Assembly: GCA_031316155.1 (NCBI GenBank)
Contig: JALDRB010000013.1
Location: forward strand, 62,001 to 126,000
Direction of reading: 5' to 3'
From: Candidatus Scalindua sp.
Lineage (GTDB): Bacteria; Planctomycetota; Brocadiia; Brocadiales; Scalinduaceae
Length of the DNA: 64,000 bases
Shown here: one piece after another, positions 63,416 to 64,000 of the stretch
Layout: every line of letters starts with the position of its first letter
Numbering within the stretch: position 1 is the first letter of the stretch
Notes under the pieces: model-generated
Database searches by the model: none
Seen by the model: the letters and a program-made list of their open reading frames with translations, nothing else
What the model was told of the DNA's origin: nothing
Translations under genes and position numbers: made by a program

Positions 63416-63463
63416 ACAATTTTGTAAATGTTACAAATAAATTTGTAACATTTGCAAAATTGT
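63416..63463. promoter_or_regulatory. Paired dyads, candidate enhancer sites
   Basis: A 23-bp inverted repeat (63416-63438 and 63441-63463, 22 of 23 paired, 2-base gap) contains two smaller dyads, TTGTAA-ATG-TTACAA (63422-63436) and TTGTAA-CAT-TTGCAA (63443-63457). Their centres are 21 bp apart, two helical turns. They lie just past the end of the activator gene and upstream of the sigma-54 promoter. The stem could also serve as a terminator for the activator gene. Confidence 0.6.
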
Positions 63464-63476
63464 GCTGCATGGAAAC

Positions 63477-64000
63477 TTAATCAGGTTTATGATGAAGACC
63501 GTACAACTTTATCTTATTGTATAGAGTCTTGAGAGAAATACCTAATATTTCGGCAACACGCTTCTTGTCGCCGTCCATCCTTGAGAGGGAAGTCGTAATG
63601 TATTGTTTTTCGAGATCTGAAAGTGAAAGAGTTTCATCAAATCTGTGACTGTTTCTTATAATTTGTCCACAGATTTTTTCAGGAAGATCACAAACATCAA
63701 TCTTTTCTTTCTCCACTACTACTATCAGATTTTCTATCAGATTCTCAAGTTCTCGGACATTACCCGGCCAGTCGTATTTTATTAACCATTTAAATACATC
63801 AGGACAAACAATCTTCTCGTTTGCATGAATTTTGTGTTTTTTTAGAAAGTGACTGACCAACAAAGGAATGTCTTTCTTTCTCTCTCTTAATGGCGGCAGT
63901 GATATTTGAACAACATTAATTCTAAAGAACAAATCCTCCCTGAATGCGCCTTTCCTGACCTCCGACACCAGGTCTTTGTTTGTCGCTGTTATAATTCTTG
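63477..64000 (-). CDS. Sigma-54-dependent activator, NtrC family (partial, 3' part)
   Basis: The frame runs off the right edge, so only the C-terminal 174 residues are seen. They include the end of the AAA+ domain: RIITATNKDL (sensor I region), FREDLFFRINVVQISLPPLR (arginine-finger region), ERKKDIPLLVSHFLKKH and WPGNVRELENLIENL (sensor II). The C-terminal Fis-type HTH follows (LEKQYITTSLSRMDGDKKRV, then AEILGISLKTLYNKIKLYGL). Such proteins bind enhancers and use ATP to open sigma-54 promoters. A matching promoter and dyads lie directly downstream, so it probably controls the adjacent series. Confidence 0.88.
   Translation of the reverse strand, partial: RIITATNKDLVSEVRKGAFREDLFFRINVVQISLPPLRERKKDIPLLVSHFLKKHKIHANEKIVCPDVFKWLIKYDWPGNVRELENLIENLIVVVEKEKIDVCDLPEKICGQIIRNSHRFDETLSLSDLEKQYITTSLSRMDGDKKRVAEILGISLKTLYNKIKLYGLHHKPD

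Noticed and set aside
1..64000. CRISPR array, rRNA or tRNA genes
   Set aside because: No regularly spaced direct repeats of CRISPR type, no tRNA arms with matching T-loop, and no rRNA sequence were seen.

Overview
The window looks like part of an AT-rich Planctomycete-type chromosome, most plausibly an anammox bacterium of the Brocadiales (Scalindua-like). That assignment is inference: it rests on two large multiheme c-type cytochromes beside a split cytochrome b6/subunit IV pair, a hopanoid-type RND protein, sigma-54 control and many BON/YfdX-type envelope proteins. No rRNA, tRNA or CRISPR array was seen. The left part carries many broken genes, dispersed repeats and mobile-element remnants.

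Region 1 (1-5.5 kb): a decayed DDE transposase, a lone receiver, an Lrp-like regulator followed by a frameshifted CBS-pair gene, and a mono-heme cytochrome whose signal peptide is cut from the mature protein by a stop codon. Region 2 (6.1-15.8 kb): an envelope-stress-like set made of YfdX protein, a decayed HtrA/DegP protease, a six-BON secreted protein, a broken receiver, a B12-type radical SAM enzyme, a DUF3313 fragment, lmo0937-type and DUF3185 small membrane proteins, a BON lipoprotein and a DUF2141 protein. A tyrosine recombinase closes it.

Region 3 (17-32 kb, minus strand) is a polysaccharide export operon: Wzm/Wzt ABC transporter, four large glycosyltransferase proteins (three of them fusions), a GT4 enzyme, a radical SAM protein and two methyltransferases. 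A divergent, more AT-rich three-gene unit (33-36 kb) holds a GT43-like glycosyltransferase, a UDP-galactopyranose-mutase-like flavoprotein and an unrecognised protein. Region 4 (36-47 kb) is accessory: a nucleotidyltransferase/partner pair, an alpha/beta hydrolase, a DUF4062-NACHT-FGE protein split by a dinucleotide frameshift, a 231-bp inverted-repeat element, a C20 tract, a GC-rich two-gene insert, phage-like DUF5681 and HTH genes, an IS200-like end, and a structured leader with a 7-codon ORF and terminator.

Region 5 (47-64 kb, minus strand) is a long, tightly packed gene series. It starts below a sigma-54 activator gene, two helically phased dyads and a matching -24/-12 promoter. It runs through a secreted protein, a receiver lacking its phospho-acceptor Asp, a reductase, an SCP2 protein, an RND transporter, an acyl-activating enzyme, a double-U32 protein, a TPR protein, an aminotransferase, cytochrome b6, subunit IV, a pentaheme c554-like lipoprotein, a NapC-like multiheme protein and a 12-heme-type protein. 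I infer a regulated membrane module that links lipid or quinone chemistry to periplasmic electron transfer.

Five copies of a 113-193 bp MITE-like element with 26-bp terminal inverted repeats are scattered across the window.
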